The notes: generated from the sequence alone by a model not told the origin. A DNA stretch of 36,381 nt from CAZJFH01 sp964545205 (GCA_964545205.1 CAZJFH010000052.1:1-36381), one strand, 5' to 3'. Positions 25,240 to 36,109 are shown, counted from the stretch's first letter. A program made the numbers and translations.

Positions 25240-26187
25240 TCAGCCCTGCGTCAGCGCCGCGGGCAGCTTGAAGGTGATGGTCTCCTGGGTCACCGACACC
25301 AGTTCGACGTCGAGCTCGAAACGCGCCCCGATCGCTTCCAGCACCTCCTCGACCAGCACCTCCGGCGCCGACGCGCCGGCGGTGATGCCGAGCTTGCCGA
25401 CGCCCTCGAAGAAGCCCCAGTCGAGATCGGCGGCGCGCTGGACCATGGTCGCCCTGGCGCAGCCCGCCTTCGACGCGACCTCGACCAGGCGGCGGCTGTT
25501 GGACGAGTTCGGCGCGCCGATCACCAGCACGGCGTCGCACCGCGGCGCGATCGTGCGCACCGCCTGCTGGCGGTTGGTGGTGGCGTAGCAGATGTCCTCC
25601 TTGCGCGGCCCGGCGATGCCGGGGAAGCGCCGGCGCAGCACGGCGATGATCGCGGCGGCGTCGTCGACCGAGAGCGTCGTCTGGGTGACGTAGGCCAGCT
25701 TTTCGGGTTCGGGCGGCTGGATCGTCTCCGCCTGCTCGATGGTCTCGACCAGCATGATCCAGCCTTCCGGCACCTGGCCCATGGTGCCGACCACCTCGGG
25801 ATGGCCGGCATGGCCGATCAGGATGATGTGGCGGCCCTCGCGGTGGTGGCGCTCGGATTCGAAATGGACCTTGCTGACCAGCGGGCAGGTGGCGTCGAGA
25901 TGCAGCAGATTGCGCCGCTCGGCCTCGGCCGGCACCGATTTCGGCACGCCGTGGGCCGAGAAGATCACCGGAAAGCCGTCCGGCACCTCGTCGAGCTCGT
26001 CGACGAAGATGGCGCCGCGCTTCTCGAGGGATTCGACGACGAAGCGATTGTGCACGATCTCGTGCCGGACGTAGACCGGCTTGCCGAACTTGCGCAGCGC
26101 CTCCTGCACGATCTGGATGGCGCGGTCGACGCCGGCGCAGAACCCGCGCGGGCTGGCGAGAAGGACGGTCAGGTTCGGCTTCGACAT
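25240..26187 (-). CDS. ispH: 4-hydroxy-3-methylbut-2-enyl diphosphate reductase
   Basis: A 315-residue iron-sulfur enzyme for the last step of the MEP isoprenoid pathway, making IPP and DMAPP. The three cluster cysteines lie in RGFCAGVDRAI, LDATCPLVSKVH and EDICYATTNRQ. Substrate-binding motifs include FSAHGV, GHAGHPEV, TQTTLS and GAPNSSNS. ATG at 26187 gives the usual MSKPNLTVLLASPRGFCAG start and has CGGAAGCCG before it; an upstream opening to 26292 looks spurious. First gene of the ispH-thrB-rnhA cluster. Confidence 0.97.
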   Translation of the reverse strand: MSKPNLTVLLASPRGFCAGVDRAIQIVQEALRKFGKPVYVRHEIVHNRFVVESLEKRGAIFVDELDEVPDGFPVIFSAHGVPKSVPAEAERRNLLHLDATCPLVSKVHFESERHHREGRHIILIGHAGHPEVVGTMGQVPEGWIMLVETIEQAETIQPPEPEKLAYVTQTTLSVDDAAAIIAVLRRRFPGIAGPRKEDICYATTNRQQAVRTIAPRCDAVLVIGAPNSSNSRRLVEVASKAGCARATMVQRAADLDWGFFEGVGKLGITAGASAPEVLVEEVLEAIGARFELDVELVSVTQETITFKLPAALTQG

Positions 26188-26327
26188 CGGCTTCCGGTTC
26201 GGTTTGAACGCAGGGGCAGGCCGTTCGCCATGGCGACGGCAATGCGGCTTGTGCACCGCCGCAGGCTTAACTAGAGTCGCGGGCGCCAGCAATAGCAGAA
26301 TTCGCCAGACGGAAAAAGGTGGACAGC

Positions 26328-26891
26328 ATGGCCTATCCGGTTGCCGCGCCGAGCGGTCGTTTTCGCACGCGCGCCGGCCTCCGGCTGGCGGCGCCGTTCG
26401 CCGCGCTCCTGCTCGCCGGCTGCGGCACCTTCGGCGGCGACGAGCCGCCGCCCGCCTGCCCGCAGGTGCTGATCCTGGCCGACGCCCAGCACTTCACCAC
26501 GTTCCGCGGTCCCGGCCGCGACATCAGCGACATCGAGGCCGAAGGCGAGATCGCCGGCTTCCAGGGCGCCTGCGAGACCACCGACGACGGCCTGGAGCTG
26601 ACGCTGGCGCTGGGCTTCGAGATCACCCGCGGCGCCGCCGACACCGACCGCGTCGCCGAATTCGCGTATTTCGTCGCCGTGCCCGACTTCTATCCCGATC
26701 CGGCCGCCAAGGCGGTGATGCCGGTGCGGGTGGCCTTCCCCGAGAACGTCTCGTCGGTGCGCTACGTCGACGAGCAGGTGACGCTCGACCTGCCGCTTCA
26801 GGCCGGCGAGAGCGCGCGCCAGTACGAGGTTTTCATAGGCTTCCAGCTCAGCGACGAGCAGCTCCGATACAACCGCGCGAATCCGCGTTAG
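26328..26891 (+). CDS. Hypothetical outer-membrane-type lipoprotein
   Basis: A 187-residue protein with a lipoprotein signal: a basic N-terminus (SGRFRTRAGLR), a hydrophobic stretch (LAAPFAALLLAGC) and Cys in the lipobox LAGC near residue 32. The mature part has ACPQVLILADAQHFTTFRGPGRDISDIEAEGEI and predicted beta strands. I do not recognise the family, though it looks like conserved alphaproteobacterial lipoproteins. ATG at 26328 is preferred over GTG 26319 because AGGTGGA is well spaced. It is divergent from ispH across about 140 bp and precedes the glycine riboswitch. Confidence 0.8.
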   Translation: MAYPVAAPSGRFRTRAGLRLAAPFAALLLAGCGTFGGDEPPPACPQVLILADAQHFTTFRGPGRDISDIEAEGEIAGFQGACETTDDGLELTLALGFEITRGAADTDRVAEFAYFVAVPDFYPDPAAKAVMPVRVAFPENVSSVRYVDEQVTLDLPLQAGESARQYEVFIGFQLSDEQLRYNRANPR

Positions 26892-26925
26892 GCCGGCGAC
26901 GCGAACCGAATCGGCACAGGGTGTG

Positions 26926-26953
26926 TTGACGTCTCGGGCGGGGCCGTTAAACT
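26926..26953 (+). promoter_or_regulatory. Promoter of the glycine cleavage operon
   Basis: TTGACG (26926-26931) and TAAACT (26948-26953) are 16 bp apart, placing transcription start near 26960, about 10 bases before the first riboswitch helix. Good fit to sigma-70; inferred only. Confidence 0.6.
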
Positions 26954-26970
26954 GCCGCCGTTCAGATGAA

Positions 26971-27163
26971 CCCCGCGGGAGAGACCGGACCCGTCCGGCG
27001 CCGAAGGAGCAACCGCCCCTGGAAACTCTCAGGCAACAGGGACCGCGGGGGGATTGGACCTCTGGAAAGTAGACGCGCCGCCGGCCTTGCCGGCGGGATG
27101 GCGCCTCACCGAAGAAGAAAGCGGTCCACGCGAATCTTTCAGGTGCCGAAGACAGAGGGGGGT
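26971..27163 (+). ncRNA. Tandem glycine riboswitch upstream of gcvT
   Basis: Two glycine aptamers in series. The first is closed by CCCCGCGG (26971-26978) pairing with CCGCGGGG (27043-27050) and carries GGGAGAGA, CGCCGAAGGAGCAA and GGAAACTCTCAGGCA. The second starts near TCTGGAAAG (27061), has CACCGAAGAAGAAAGC and AATCTTTCAGGTGCCGAAG, and is closed by AGAGGGG (27154-27160). The GAGAG/CTCTC pair of the first is GAAAG/CTTTC in the second, a covariation. About 50 bases separate it from the gcvT start, where the expression platform should lie. Glycine probably turns the operon on. Confidence 0.93.
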
Positions 27164-27212
27164 CGACGCAAGCACGTTTGCTGTGTGACTTCCTGGCTGG
27201 AGGCCGAGACCC

Positions 27213-28319
27213 GTGGACCAAGACCTCAAGACCACTCCCCTTGACGCCCTGCACCGCGAGCGCGGCGGCAAGATGGTGCCGTTCGCCGGCTATTCGATGC
27301 CGGTGCAGTACCCGGCCGGCATCATGGCCGAGCATCAGCACACCCGCGCCGCGGCGTCGCTGTTCGACGTCTCGCACATGGGCCAGGTGGCGCTGCGCGG
27401 CGACGGCAGGGTGGCGGCGCTGGAGGCGCTGGTGCCGGGCGACATCGCCGCGCTGGCCGAGGGCCGCATGCGCTACACCATGTTCACCAACGACGCCGGC
27501 GGCATCCTCGACGACCTGATGGTGGCGAATTTCGGCGACTGGCTGTTCCTGGTCGTCAACGCCTCGCGCAAGGCCGCGGACCTCGCCCATCTGCGCGCCG
27601 CGATCGGCGGCCGCGCCGTCGTCGAGGAGATGGCCGATCGCGGTCTGCTCGCGCTGCAGGGGCCGGACGCCGCCGCGGTGATGGACGCGCTGGCGCCGGG
27701 CGCGGCGGCGATGCGCTTCATGTCGGTGCGGGCGATCGACGTCGCCGGCGTGCCCTGCCTGGTCAGCCGCTCGGGCTACACCGGCGAGGACGGCTACGAG
27801 ATTTCGGTGCCGGCGGCACGGATCGACGATGTCGCGCGCACGATCCTCGACCAGCCGTCGGTGGCCCCGGCCGGGCTCGGCGCCCGCGATTCGCTGCGGC
27901 TCGAGGCCGGCCTGTGCCTGTACGGCAGCGACATCGACGAGACCACGACGCCGGCCGAGGCCAATCTGGGCTGGACCATTTCGAAGCGCCGGCGGTCCGA
28001 GGGCGGCTTTCCCGGCGCGCACGTGATCCTGCGCCAGCTCGCCGGCGGCCCGCCGCGGCTGCGGGTCGGCATCAAGCCGCTCGACCGCGCGCCCGCCCGC
28101 GCGCACACCGAAATCCAGGACTTCGCCGGCAATCGGGTCGGCGAGATCACCAGCGGCGGCTTCGGCCCGTCGGTCGGCGGCCCGGTCGGCATGGGCTACG
28201 TCGAGGCGCGCAGCGCCGTCATCGGCGCGCCGGTGCGGCTGATCATCCGCGGCAAGGCGCACGATGCCGTGATCGCCGAACTGCCGTTCGTTCCGCACCG
28301 CTACGCCACGGGGAAGTGA
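27213..28319 (+). CDS. gcvT: Aminomethyltransferase, glycine cleavage T protein
   Basis: A 368-residue T protein, which transfers the methylene group from the H-protein arm to tetrahydrofolate and releases ammonia. Diagnostic segments are MVPFAGYSMPVQYPAGIMAEH, LFDVSHMGQV, GYTGEDGYEISV, ARDSLRLEAGLCLYGSD and the C-terminal FGPSVGGPVGMGYV. The start is GTG at 27213, with GGAGG about ten bases upstream. It is the first gene after the glycine riboswitch, and gcvH follows after 12 bp. Confidence 0.96.
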   Translation: MDQDLKTTPLDALHRERGGKMVPFAGYSMPVQYPAGIMAEHQHTRAAASLFDVSHMGQVALRGDGRVAALEALVPGDIAALAEGRMRYTMFTNDAGGILDDLMVANFGDWLFLVVNASRKAADLAHLRAAIGGRAVVEEMADRGLLALQGPDAAAVMDALAPGAAAMRFMSVRAIDVAGVPCLVSRSGYTGEDGYEISVPAARIDDVARTILDQPSVAPAGLGARDSLRLEAGLCLYGSDIDETTTPAEANLGWTISKRRRSEGGFPGAHVILRQLAGGPPRLRVGIKPLDRAPARAHTEIQDFAGNRVGEITSGGFGPSVGGPVGMGYVEARSAVIGAPVRLIIRGKAHDAVIAELPFVPHRYATGK

Positions 28320-28331
28320 GGGGAGACATCC

Positions 28332-28706
28332 ATGAGCGAAATCTGGTTCACCAACGAGCACGAATGGGTCGCCGTCGACGGCGGCAAGGGCCGCGTCGGC
28401 ATCACCGACTACGCCCAGCAGCAGCTCGGCGACGTGGTGTTCGTCGAACTGCCCGAGGTCGGCCGCAAGCTGGCCAAGGGCGGCGAGGCCGCCGTCGTCG
28501 AATCGGTCAAGGCGGCCAGCGAGGTCTACTCGCCGGTCGGCGGCGAGGTCACCGCCGTCAACCAGGCGCTGGTCGACCAGCCGGGCCTGGTCAACGACAG
28601 CCCCGAGGACGGGGCCTGGTTCTACGAGATCGAGCTCGCCGACCGCGGCGAACTCGGCGTGCTGATGGACCGGGCCGCCTACGACGACTACGTGAAGAGT
28701 CTCTGA
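28332..28706 (+). CDS. gcvH: Glycine cleavage H protein
   Basis: A 124-residue lipoyl carrier. The lipoylated lysine is K60 in VVESVKAASEVYSP. Other family segments are TNEHEWVAV, GITDYAQQQLGDVVFVELPEVG and the C-terminal DDYVKSL. The ATG follows GGGGAGACATCC. Its stop overlaps the next start by one base (TGATG), coupling it to the P-protein genes. Confidence 0.97.
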   Translation: MSEIWFTNEHEWVAVDGGKGRVGITDYAQQQLGDVVFVELPEVGRKLAKGGEAAVVESVKAASEVYSPVGGEVTAVNQALVDQPGLVNDSPEDGAWFYEIELADRGELGVLMDRAAYDDYVKSL

Positions 28707-30052
28707 TGCGCTATCTGCCGCTGACCGACGCCGACCGCCACGCGATGTTGCGGGCGATCGGCGCTCCGGACGTCGATTCGCTGTTCCGCGACGTGCCGGC
28801 CGGGGCCGCCGACGGCGTCGCCTTCGACCTGCCCGCCCACATGAGCGAGATGGAGGTCGAGCGCCGGCTGACGGCGATGGCGATGAAGAACCTGTCGGCC
28901 GGCTGCGCGCCCAGCTTCCTGGGCGCCGGCGCCTATCGCCATCACGTGCCGGCGGCGGTCGATGCGCTGATCCAGCGCGGCGAGTTCCTGACCGCCTACA
29001 CGCCCTACCAGCCCGAGGTCAGCCAGGGCACGCTGCAGTACCTGTTCGAGTTCCAGACCCAGGTGGCGCTGATCACCGGCATGGACGTCGCCAACGCCTC
29101 GATGTACGACGGCGCCACCGCCTGCGCCGAGGCGGCGGTGATGGCCTGCCGCATCACCCGTCGCGACAAGGTGCTGCTGTCCGGCGGCCTGCATCCGCAT
29201 TACCGCGGCGTCACCGCGACCCAGCTTCAGTTCACCCAGATCGACGTCGAGTCGCTCGACCCCGATCCGCTGGGCGTCGAGGACCTGATCGGCCGCGTCG
29301 ACTCGACGACCGCCTGCGTCGTCGTCCAGACCCCCGGCTTCTGGGGCCATCTGAAGGATTTCACCGCGCTGGCCCAGGCCTGCCACGCCGCCGGCGCGCT
29401 GCTGGTGGTGGCGGTGGCCGAGCCGGTGTCGCTGGGCCTGGTGACGCCACCCGGCGCGATGGGCGCCGACATCGTCGTCGCCGAGGGCCAGGCGATCGGC
29501 AACGCGCTCAATTTCGGCGGTCCCGGCCTCGGCCTGTTCGCCACCCGCGACCGCTTCCTGCGCCAGATGCCGGGCCGGCTGTGCGGCGAGACGGTCGACG
29601 CCGACGGCCGCCGCGGCTACGTGCTGACGCTCTCGACGCGCGAACAGCACATCCGGCGCGAGAAGGCGACGTCGAACATCTGCACCAATTCCGGCCTGTG
29701 CGCCCTGGCCTTCACCATCCATCTGGCGCTGCTGGGCGAGTCCGGCTTCACCAAGCTGGCGGCGCTCAACCACGCCAACGCCGTGACCCTGGCCGAGAAG
29801 CTGGCCAAGGTGAAGGGCGTCAAGGTGATCCCCGACACCTTCTTCAACGAGTTCGCCGTGCGCCTGGGCAAGCCGGCGGCCGAGGTCGTCGACGCCCTGG
29901 CGGCGCGCGGCATCCTGGCCGGCGTGCCGGCGTCGCGGTTCTATCCCGATTATCCCGAACTGGCCGAGGTGATGCTGGTGGCCTGCACCGAAACCAATAC
30001 CCCCGAGGACATGGACGCCCTGGTCGCCGGCCTGTCGGAGGTGCTGGCATGA
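28706..30052 (+). CDS. gcvPA: Glycine dehydrogenase subunit 1 (P protein, N-terminal half)
   Basis: A 448-residue subunit of the two-part P protein, which decarboxylates glycine with pyridoxal phosphate and loads the H protein. Recognised parts are FLGAGAYRHHVPAAVDALIQRGEF, TAYTPYQPEVSQGTLQYLFEFQT, MYDGATACAEA and REQHIRREKATSNICTNSGL. The PLP lysine is in the partner subunit. It starts inside the gcvH stop and overlaps gcvPB by four bases (ATGA). Confidence 0.97.
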   Translation: MRYLPLTDADRHAMLRAIGAPDVDSLFRDVPAGAADGVAFDLPAHMSEMEVERRLTAMAMKNLSAGCAPSFLGAGAYRHHVPAAVDALIQRGEFLTAYTPYQPEVSQGTLQYLFEFQTQVALITGMDVANASMYDGATACAEAAVMACRITRRDKVLLSGGLHPHYRGVTATQLQFTQIDVESLDPDPLGVEDLIGRVDSTTACVVVQTPGFWGHLKDFTALAQACHAAGALLVVAVAEPVSLGLVTPPGAMGADIVVAEGQAIGNALNFGGPGLGLFATRDRFLRQMPGRLCGETVDADGRRGYVLTLSTREQHIRREKATSNICTNSGLCALAFTIHLALLGESGFTKLAALNHANAVTLAEKLAKVKGVKVIPDTFFNEFAVRLGKPAAEVVDALAARGILAGVPASRFYPDYPELAEVMLVACTETNTPEDMDALVAGLSEVLA

Positions 30053-31527
30053 GCGCGCATCGCGGCATGTACCTGGAGGAGCCGCTGCTGTTCGAGCGCG
30101 GCGAGCCGGGCCGGTCCGGCGTCGATCTGCCGGAGCCGCCGCCGGTCGCCGACCGTCTCGGCGGCCTGGCGCGCAAGGGCGGCGTCGGCCTGCCCGACGT
30201 CTCCGAGCCCGAGGTCGTGCGCCACTACACCCGGCTGTCGCAGAAGAATTTCGGCATCGATTCGGTCTTCTACCCGCTGGGCTCGTGCACGATGAAGCAC
30301 AACCCGCGCCTCAACGAGAAGGTGGCGCGGCTGCCTGGGCTGGCCGACCTGCACCCGTTCCAGCCCGAGAGCACCGTGCAGGGCGCGCTGGAGCTGATCG
30401 ACACCGCCGCGCACTGGCTCAAGACCCTGACCGGCATGCCGGCCATCGCCATGAGCCCGGCCGCCGGCGCCCATGGCGAGCTGTGCGGGCTGATGACCAT
30501 CCGCGCGGCGCTCGAGGATCGCGGCGAGCCGCGCCGCGTCGTGCTGGTCCCGGAATCGGCGCACGGCACCAATCCGGCCACCGCGGCGGCCTGCGGCTAC
30601 GCCGTCGAGACGATTCCGGCCAACAGCCGCGGCCGCGTCGACCTGGCGGCGCTGAAGGGCAAGCTGTCGGGCGAGGTGGCGGCGTTCATGCTGACCAACC
30701 CCAACACCTGCGGCCTGTTCGAGGACGAGATCATCGAGATCGCCGAGGCGGTGCACGCCGCCGGCGCGTTCTTCTACTGCGACGGCGCCAATTTCAACGC
30801 CATCGTCGGCCGCGTGAAGCTGTCGGACCTCGGCATCGACACGATGCACATCAACCTGCACAAGACCTTCTCGACCCCGCATGGCGGCGGCGGCCCCGGC
30901 GCCGGGCCGACGGTGCTGTCCGAGGCCCTGGCCCCCTACGCGCCGCTGCCCGCCATCGTCCACGACGCCGAAGGCTGGCACCTCGTCGAGCACGCCGCCG
31001 GCTCGGGGCGCAAGCCGCTGGGGCGGCTGAAGGGCTATCACGGCCAGTTCGGCGTCATCGTCCGCGCCCTGGCCTACATGATGAGCATGGGCGCCGACGG
31101 CCTGCGCCAGGCGTCCAGCGACGCGGTGCTCAACGCCAACTACCTGCTGGCCCGCCTGTCCGAGGAGCTGACGCCGTCCTTCGACGGCCCGTGCATGCAC
31201 GAATGCCTGTTCGACGACCGTTTCCTCAAGGACACCGGCGTCACCACGCTCGACGTCGCCAAGGCGCTGCTCGACAAGGGCTTCCATCCGATGACCATGT
31301 ATTTCCCGCTGGTCGTCCACGGCGCCCTGCTGATCGAGCCGACCGAGACCGAGAGCAAGCAGACGCTCGACTCGTTCGCCGAGACCCTGCTCGACCTCGC
31401 CCGCCAGGCCAAGGCCGGCCGCGCCGCCGAGCTGCAGGCGGCGCCGCAGCTCACGCCGCGCCGGCGCCTCGACGAGACCCTGGCGGCGCGCAAGCCGGTG
31501 CTGCGCTGGAGGCCGGCGGCGGAATAG
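30049..31527 (+). CDS. gcvPB: Glycine dehydrogenase subunit 2 (P protein, PLP half)
   Basis: A 492-residue subunit holding the cofactor site. The PLP lysine is about K272 in NLHKTFSTPHGGGGPG. Other motifs are FYPLGSCTMKHNPR, MSPAAGAHGELCG, ESAHGTNPATAA and MTMYFPLVVHGALLIEPTETE. The ATG overlaps the gcvPA stop by four bases. It is the last gene of the operon. The shared L protein (lipoamide dehydrogenase) is not in the window, as is usual. Confidence 0.97.
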   Translation: MSAHRGMYLEEPLLFERGEPGRSGVDLPEPPPVADRLGGLARKGGVGLPDVSEPEVVRHYTRLSQKNFGIDSVFYPLGSCTMKHNPRLNEKVARLPGLADLHPFQPESTVQGALELIDTAAHWLKTLTGMPAIAMSPAAGAHGELCGLMTIRAALEDRGEPRRVVLVPESAHGTNPATAAACGYAVETIPANSRGRVDLAALKGKLSGEVAAFMLTNPNTCGLFEDEIIEIAEAVHAAGAFFYCDGANFNAIVGRVKLSDLGIDTMHINLHKTFSTPHGGGGPGAGPTVLSEALAPYAPLPAIVHDAEGWHLVEHAAGSGRKPLGRLKGYHGQFGVIVRALAYMMSMGADGLRQASSDAVLNANYLLARLSEELTPSFDGPCMHECLFDDRFLKDTGVTTLDVAKALLDKGFHPMTMYFPLVVHGALLIEPTETESKQTLDSFAETLLDLARQAKAGRAAELQAAPQLTPRRRLDETLAARKPVLRWRPAAE

Positions 31528-31663
31528 CGGCGGCCGTTTTCCTTTCGATCGGCGGCGTTTCGCCGCCACCGACTGAAGTCGGGCGGTCCGCTTTCCCGAT
31601 GGCGCCCGCCGCCGCCTTGGAATACGATCCTATGGCAGTGTCGTCGGTTCCGGGGGGGGAGCG

Positions 31664-33400
<1,737 letters not shown>

Positions 33401-33465
33401 GCGGGGTGGTTGCCGCCCCGGACGCCGCCCGATAGGATGGGTCGCGTTATCTGTTGGGGGCAGCG

Positions 33466-35217
33466 ATGCGCGGCGCTTTGACGCGTTGGCTCGGCGAGTT
33501 CGCGGACCGCTCGGAAGAGGAAGCCTACCGCCGCGCCAGCGCCGGCGACGATCGCCGCCATGCCGTCATCGGCTATGCCGCCATCGCCGCCTTCGTCCTG
33601 CTCAGCGCCCTCGCCGACCTCGCCTTCGTCGACGACGCGCGGCTGTTCCGGTCGCTGGTGGCGATGCGCGCCCTGGTCGTGGTGACCGCGGTCGTGATCT
33701 GCGTCTCGGTCTGGCGCTCGCCGCGGCCCGGGACCGTCGACGTCATGGTGCCCGGCGGCAACTTCGTGCTCGGCACGGTGGCGTTCCTGATCATCGGCCA
33801 GCGGCCGGACTTCCACTACACGGCGCCGATCGTCATGGCGGCGATGGTGGTGCTGCCCTACTTCTTCCTGCCCGGCCGGCTGCCGCTGCGCGCCGCCTCG
33901 GCGCTGTATCTCAGCACGGTCGGCCTGCTGTACTGGTCGTTCGTCGCCGAGCCCGGCCCCGATGCCGCCGCGGCGGTGCGCGTCGCCACCTGGGTCGGGC
34001 TGTTCAACGTCGTCGGCTTCGCGGTGGCGCGCCAGCTCGGCCGCTACAAGCGCCGGCGCTTCGCCGACGAAGCGGTGCTGCGCGAGGCCCGCGACCGCGC
34101 CGAGGACGCGGCGCGGGCGAAATCCGAGTTCCTGGCGATGATGAGCCACGAGATCCGCACGCCGATGAACGGCATCCTGGGCATGACCCGGCTGCTGCTC
34201 GACGGCCCGCTGTCGCCGGAGCAGCGCGAAAACGCCGAGACCGTGCACCACTCGGCCGAGGCGCTGCGGGTGATCCTCGACGACGTGCTCGACCTGTCGA
34301 AGCTCGAGGCCGGCAAGCTGGCGGTGGCGCCATCGGTGGTCGAGCCGCGCGGACTGGTCGAGGGCGTTCTCGGGCTGATGCGCCCGCGCGCCGAGGAGAA
34401 GGGGCTGGGCCTGGACTGCGCGATCGCCGAAGACCTGCCGTCCCACGTCCGGCTCGACCCGACCCGTTTGCGCCAGGTGCTGCTCAACCTGATCGGCAAC
34501 GCCGTCAAGTTCACCGAACGCGGCGGCGTGCGGATTTCGGTCGCCGCCGCCGGCGACCGGCTGGTCTTCGAGGTCGCCGACACCGGCATCGGCATCGCGC
34601 CCGAGGCGCAGACGCGCCTGTTCACGCCGTTCACCCAGGCCGACGGCTCGATCGCCCGCCGCTTCGGCGGCACCGGGCTCGGCCTCGCGATCTCCAAACG
34701 GCTGATCGAGCTGATGGGCGGCGCGATCGTCGTCGAGAGCGCCGAAGGCGCCGGCGCCCGCTTCCGCTTCGACCTGCCGCTGGAGCCGGCGCCGCCGCCG
34801 CAGCCGGTCGAGACGCCGGCGGCGGCGGGCCGGCCGTTGCGGATTCTGCTGGCCGAGGACAATCCGGTGAACCAGAAGGTCGCCGCCGGCCTGCTGACCC
34901 GGCGCGGGCACGCGGTCGAGGTGGCGCCCGACGGCGCCGTCGCCGTCGACAGGGCGGCGGAGGGCGGCTGGGACCTGGTGCTGATGGACATGCAGATGCC
35001 GCGCGTCGACGGCATCGAGGCGACGCGCCGCATCCGCGCCCTGGCGCCGCCGCAGGGCCGCGTGCCGATCATCGCCATGACCGCCAACGCCTTCGCCGAG
35101 GACGTCCTGCGCTGCCGCGAGGCGGGCATGGACGATCACCTCGCCAAACCCATCGACCCGCAGCGCCTCGACGCCGCGCTGGCACGCTACGCGGCGGACC
35201 CATGTCCGGCCTGCTGA
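33466..35217 (+). CDS. Membrane hybrid histidine kinase, tandem paralogue
   Basis: A 583-residue kinase of the same layout as the one before it: about six membrane segments (37-200), HisKA (His about 227 in MSHEIRTP), HATPase_c (LIGNAVKFT, DTGIGI, GGTGLGL) and a receiver (AEDN, phospho-Asp about 508, MTANAF, AKPID). Both begin with an acidic E-x-x-Y-R segment before the first helix. ATG at 33466 has GGGGGCA upstream; a TTG at 33454 is less likely. All catalytic residues are intact in both copies. The end overlaps the TauE-like gene by 16 bases. Confidence 0.93.
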   Translation: MRGALTRWLGEFADRSEEEAYRRASAGDDRRHAVIGYAAIAAFVLLSALADLAFVDDARLFRSLVAMRALVVVTAVVICVSVWRSPRPGTVDVMVPGGNFVLGTVAFLIIGQRPDFHYTAPIVMAAMVVLPYFFLPGRLPLRAASALYLSTVGLLYWSFVAEPGPDAAAAVRVATWVGLFNVVGFAVARQLGRYKRRRFADEAVLREARDRAEDAARAKSEFLAMMSHEIRTPMNGILGMTRLLLDGPLSPEQRENAETVHHSAEALRVILDDVLDLSKLEAGKLAVAPSVVEPRGLVEGVLGLMRPRAEEKGLGLDCAIAEDLPSHVRLDPTRLRQVLLNLIGNAVKFTERGGVRISVAAAGDRLVFEVADTGIGIAPEAQTRLFTPFTQADGSIARRFGGTGLGLAISKRLIELMGGAIVVESAEGAGARFRFDLPLEPAPPPQPVETPAAAGRPLRILLAEDNPVNQKVAAGLLTRRGHAVEVAPDGAVAVDRAAEGGWDLVLMDMQMPRVDGIEATRRIRALAPPQGRVPIIAMTANAFAEDVLRCREAGMDDHLAKPIDPQRLDAALARYAADPCPAC

Positions 35218-36032
35218 GCGATCCGGCCTGGGTGGCGGCGTTCGCCGGCGGCCTGCTGCTGACCGGCCTCGTCGCCGGCGTCCTCGCCGGGCTGCTCGGG
35301 GTCGGCGGCGGCATCGTCATCGTGCCGGTGCTGTTCCACGTCTTCACCGCCCTCGAGCTCGACCCGGCGGTCAAGATGCACCTGGCGGTCGGCACCTCGC
35401 TGGCGACGATCGTGCCGACCTCGATCATCTCGGCCCGGTCGCACCATCGCCGCGGCGGCGTCGATCCCGGATTGCTCGAGGCCTGGGCGGTCTGGGTGGC
35501 GCTCGGCGTCGTCGCCGGCACGGCGCTGGCCGCCTGGGTGCGCGGCCCGGTGCTGAGCGGCGTCTTCGCCGCCGTGGCGATGCTGGTCGCCGCCAACATG
35601 GCCTTTCGCGGCGAGGCCTCGGCGCTGGCCGCCGCCCTGCCCGGCCGCGCCGCCCAGCGGGGGATCGCCTTCGTGATCGGCGGCTTCTCGGCGATGATGG
35701 GCATCGGCGGCGGCACGCTGAGCGTGCCGATCCTGTCGGCCTTCAGCTATCCGATCCGCCGCGCCGTCGGCACGGCGGCCGCCATCGGCCTGATCATCGC
35801 CGTGCCCGGCGCGCTGGGATTCGTGGTCAGCGGCTGGGGCCAGCCCGGCCTGCCGCCGGGCTCGCTGGGCTACGTCAACCTGATCGGCTTCGCGCTGATC
35901 GTGCCGACGACGATGCTCTCGGCGCCCTTGGGCGCGAGGCTGGCGCACGGCATGGCGACGCTGTGGCTGCGCCGCGCCTTCGCGCTGTTCCTGTTCCTGA
36001 CGTCCGTGCGGATGATCGCCGCGCTGGCGTGA
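35202..36032 (+). CDS. TauE/SafE-family membrane transporter
   Basis: A 276-residue protein with about eight hydrophobic segments in two repeats. The signature AGVLAGLLGVGGGIVIVPVLF near residue 25 recurs as FSAMMGIGGGTLSVPILSAF near 165. Members export sulfite or organosulfonates or act as anion permeases; the substrate is unknown. Its ATG lies inside the end of the kinase gene (16-bp overlap in another frame), so the two are translated together, hinting that the kinase system and the transporter act on the same signal. Confidence 0.9.
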   Translation: MSGLLSDPAWVAAFAGGLLLTGLVAGVLAGLLGVGGGIVIVPVLFHVFTALELDPAVKMHLAVGTSLATIVPTSIISARSHHRRGGVDPGLLEAWAVWVALGVVAGTALAAWVRGPVLSGVFAAVAMLVAANMAFRGEASALAAALPGRAAQRGIAFVIGGFSAMMGIGGGTLSVPILSAFSYPIRRAVGTAAAIGLIIAVPGALGFVVSGWGQPGLPPGSLGYVNLIGFALIVPTTMLSAPLGARLAHGMATLWLRRAFALFLFLTSVRMIAALA

Positions 36033-36040
36033 GCCTTCCC

Positions 36041-36099
36041 GTCACCCCCGGGCTTGGCCCGGGGGTCCATGGATTGCCGGGTCAAGCCCTGGCGATGAC
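36041..36099. repeat. Dispersed-type palindromic repeat
   Basis: The unit is bounded by GTCA and TGAC and contains a strong hairpin of 9-bp arms, CCCCCGGGC-TTG-GCCCGGGGG (36045-36065), then TCCATGGATTGCCGGG and TCAAGCCC. The same kind of sequence is scattered in many alphaproteobacterial genomes as far as I recall. It lies between the stops of the convergent tauE-like and ettA genes and could also end transcription. Confidence 0.65.
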
Positions 36100-36109
36100 G
36101 AGAGAGAGA

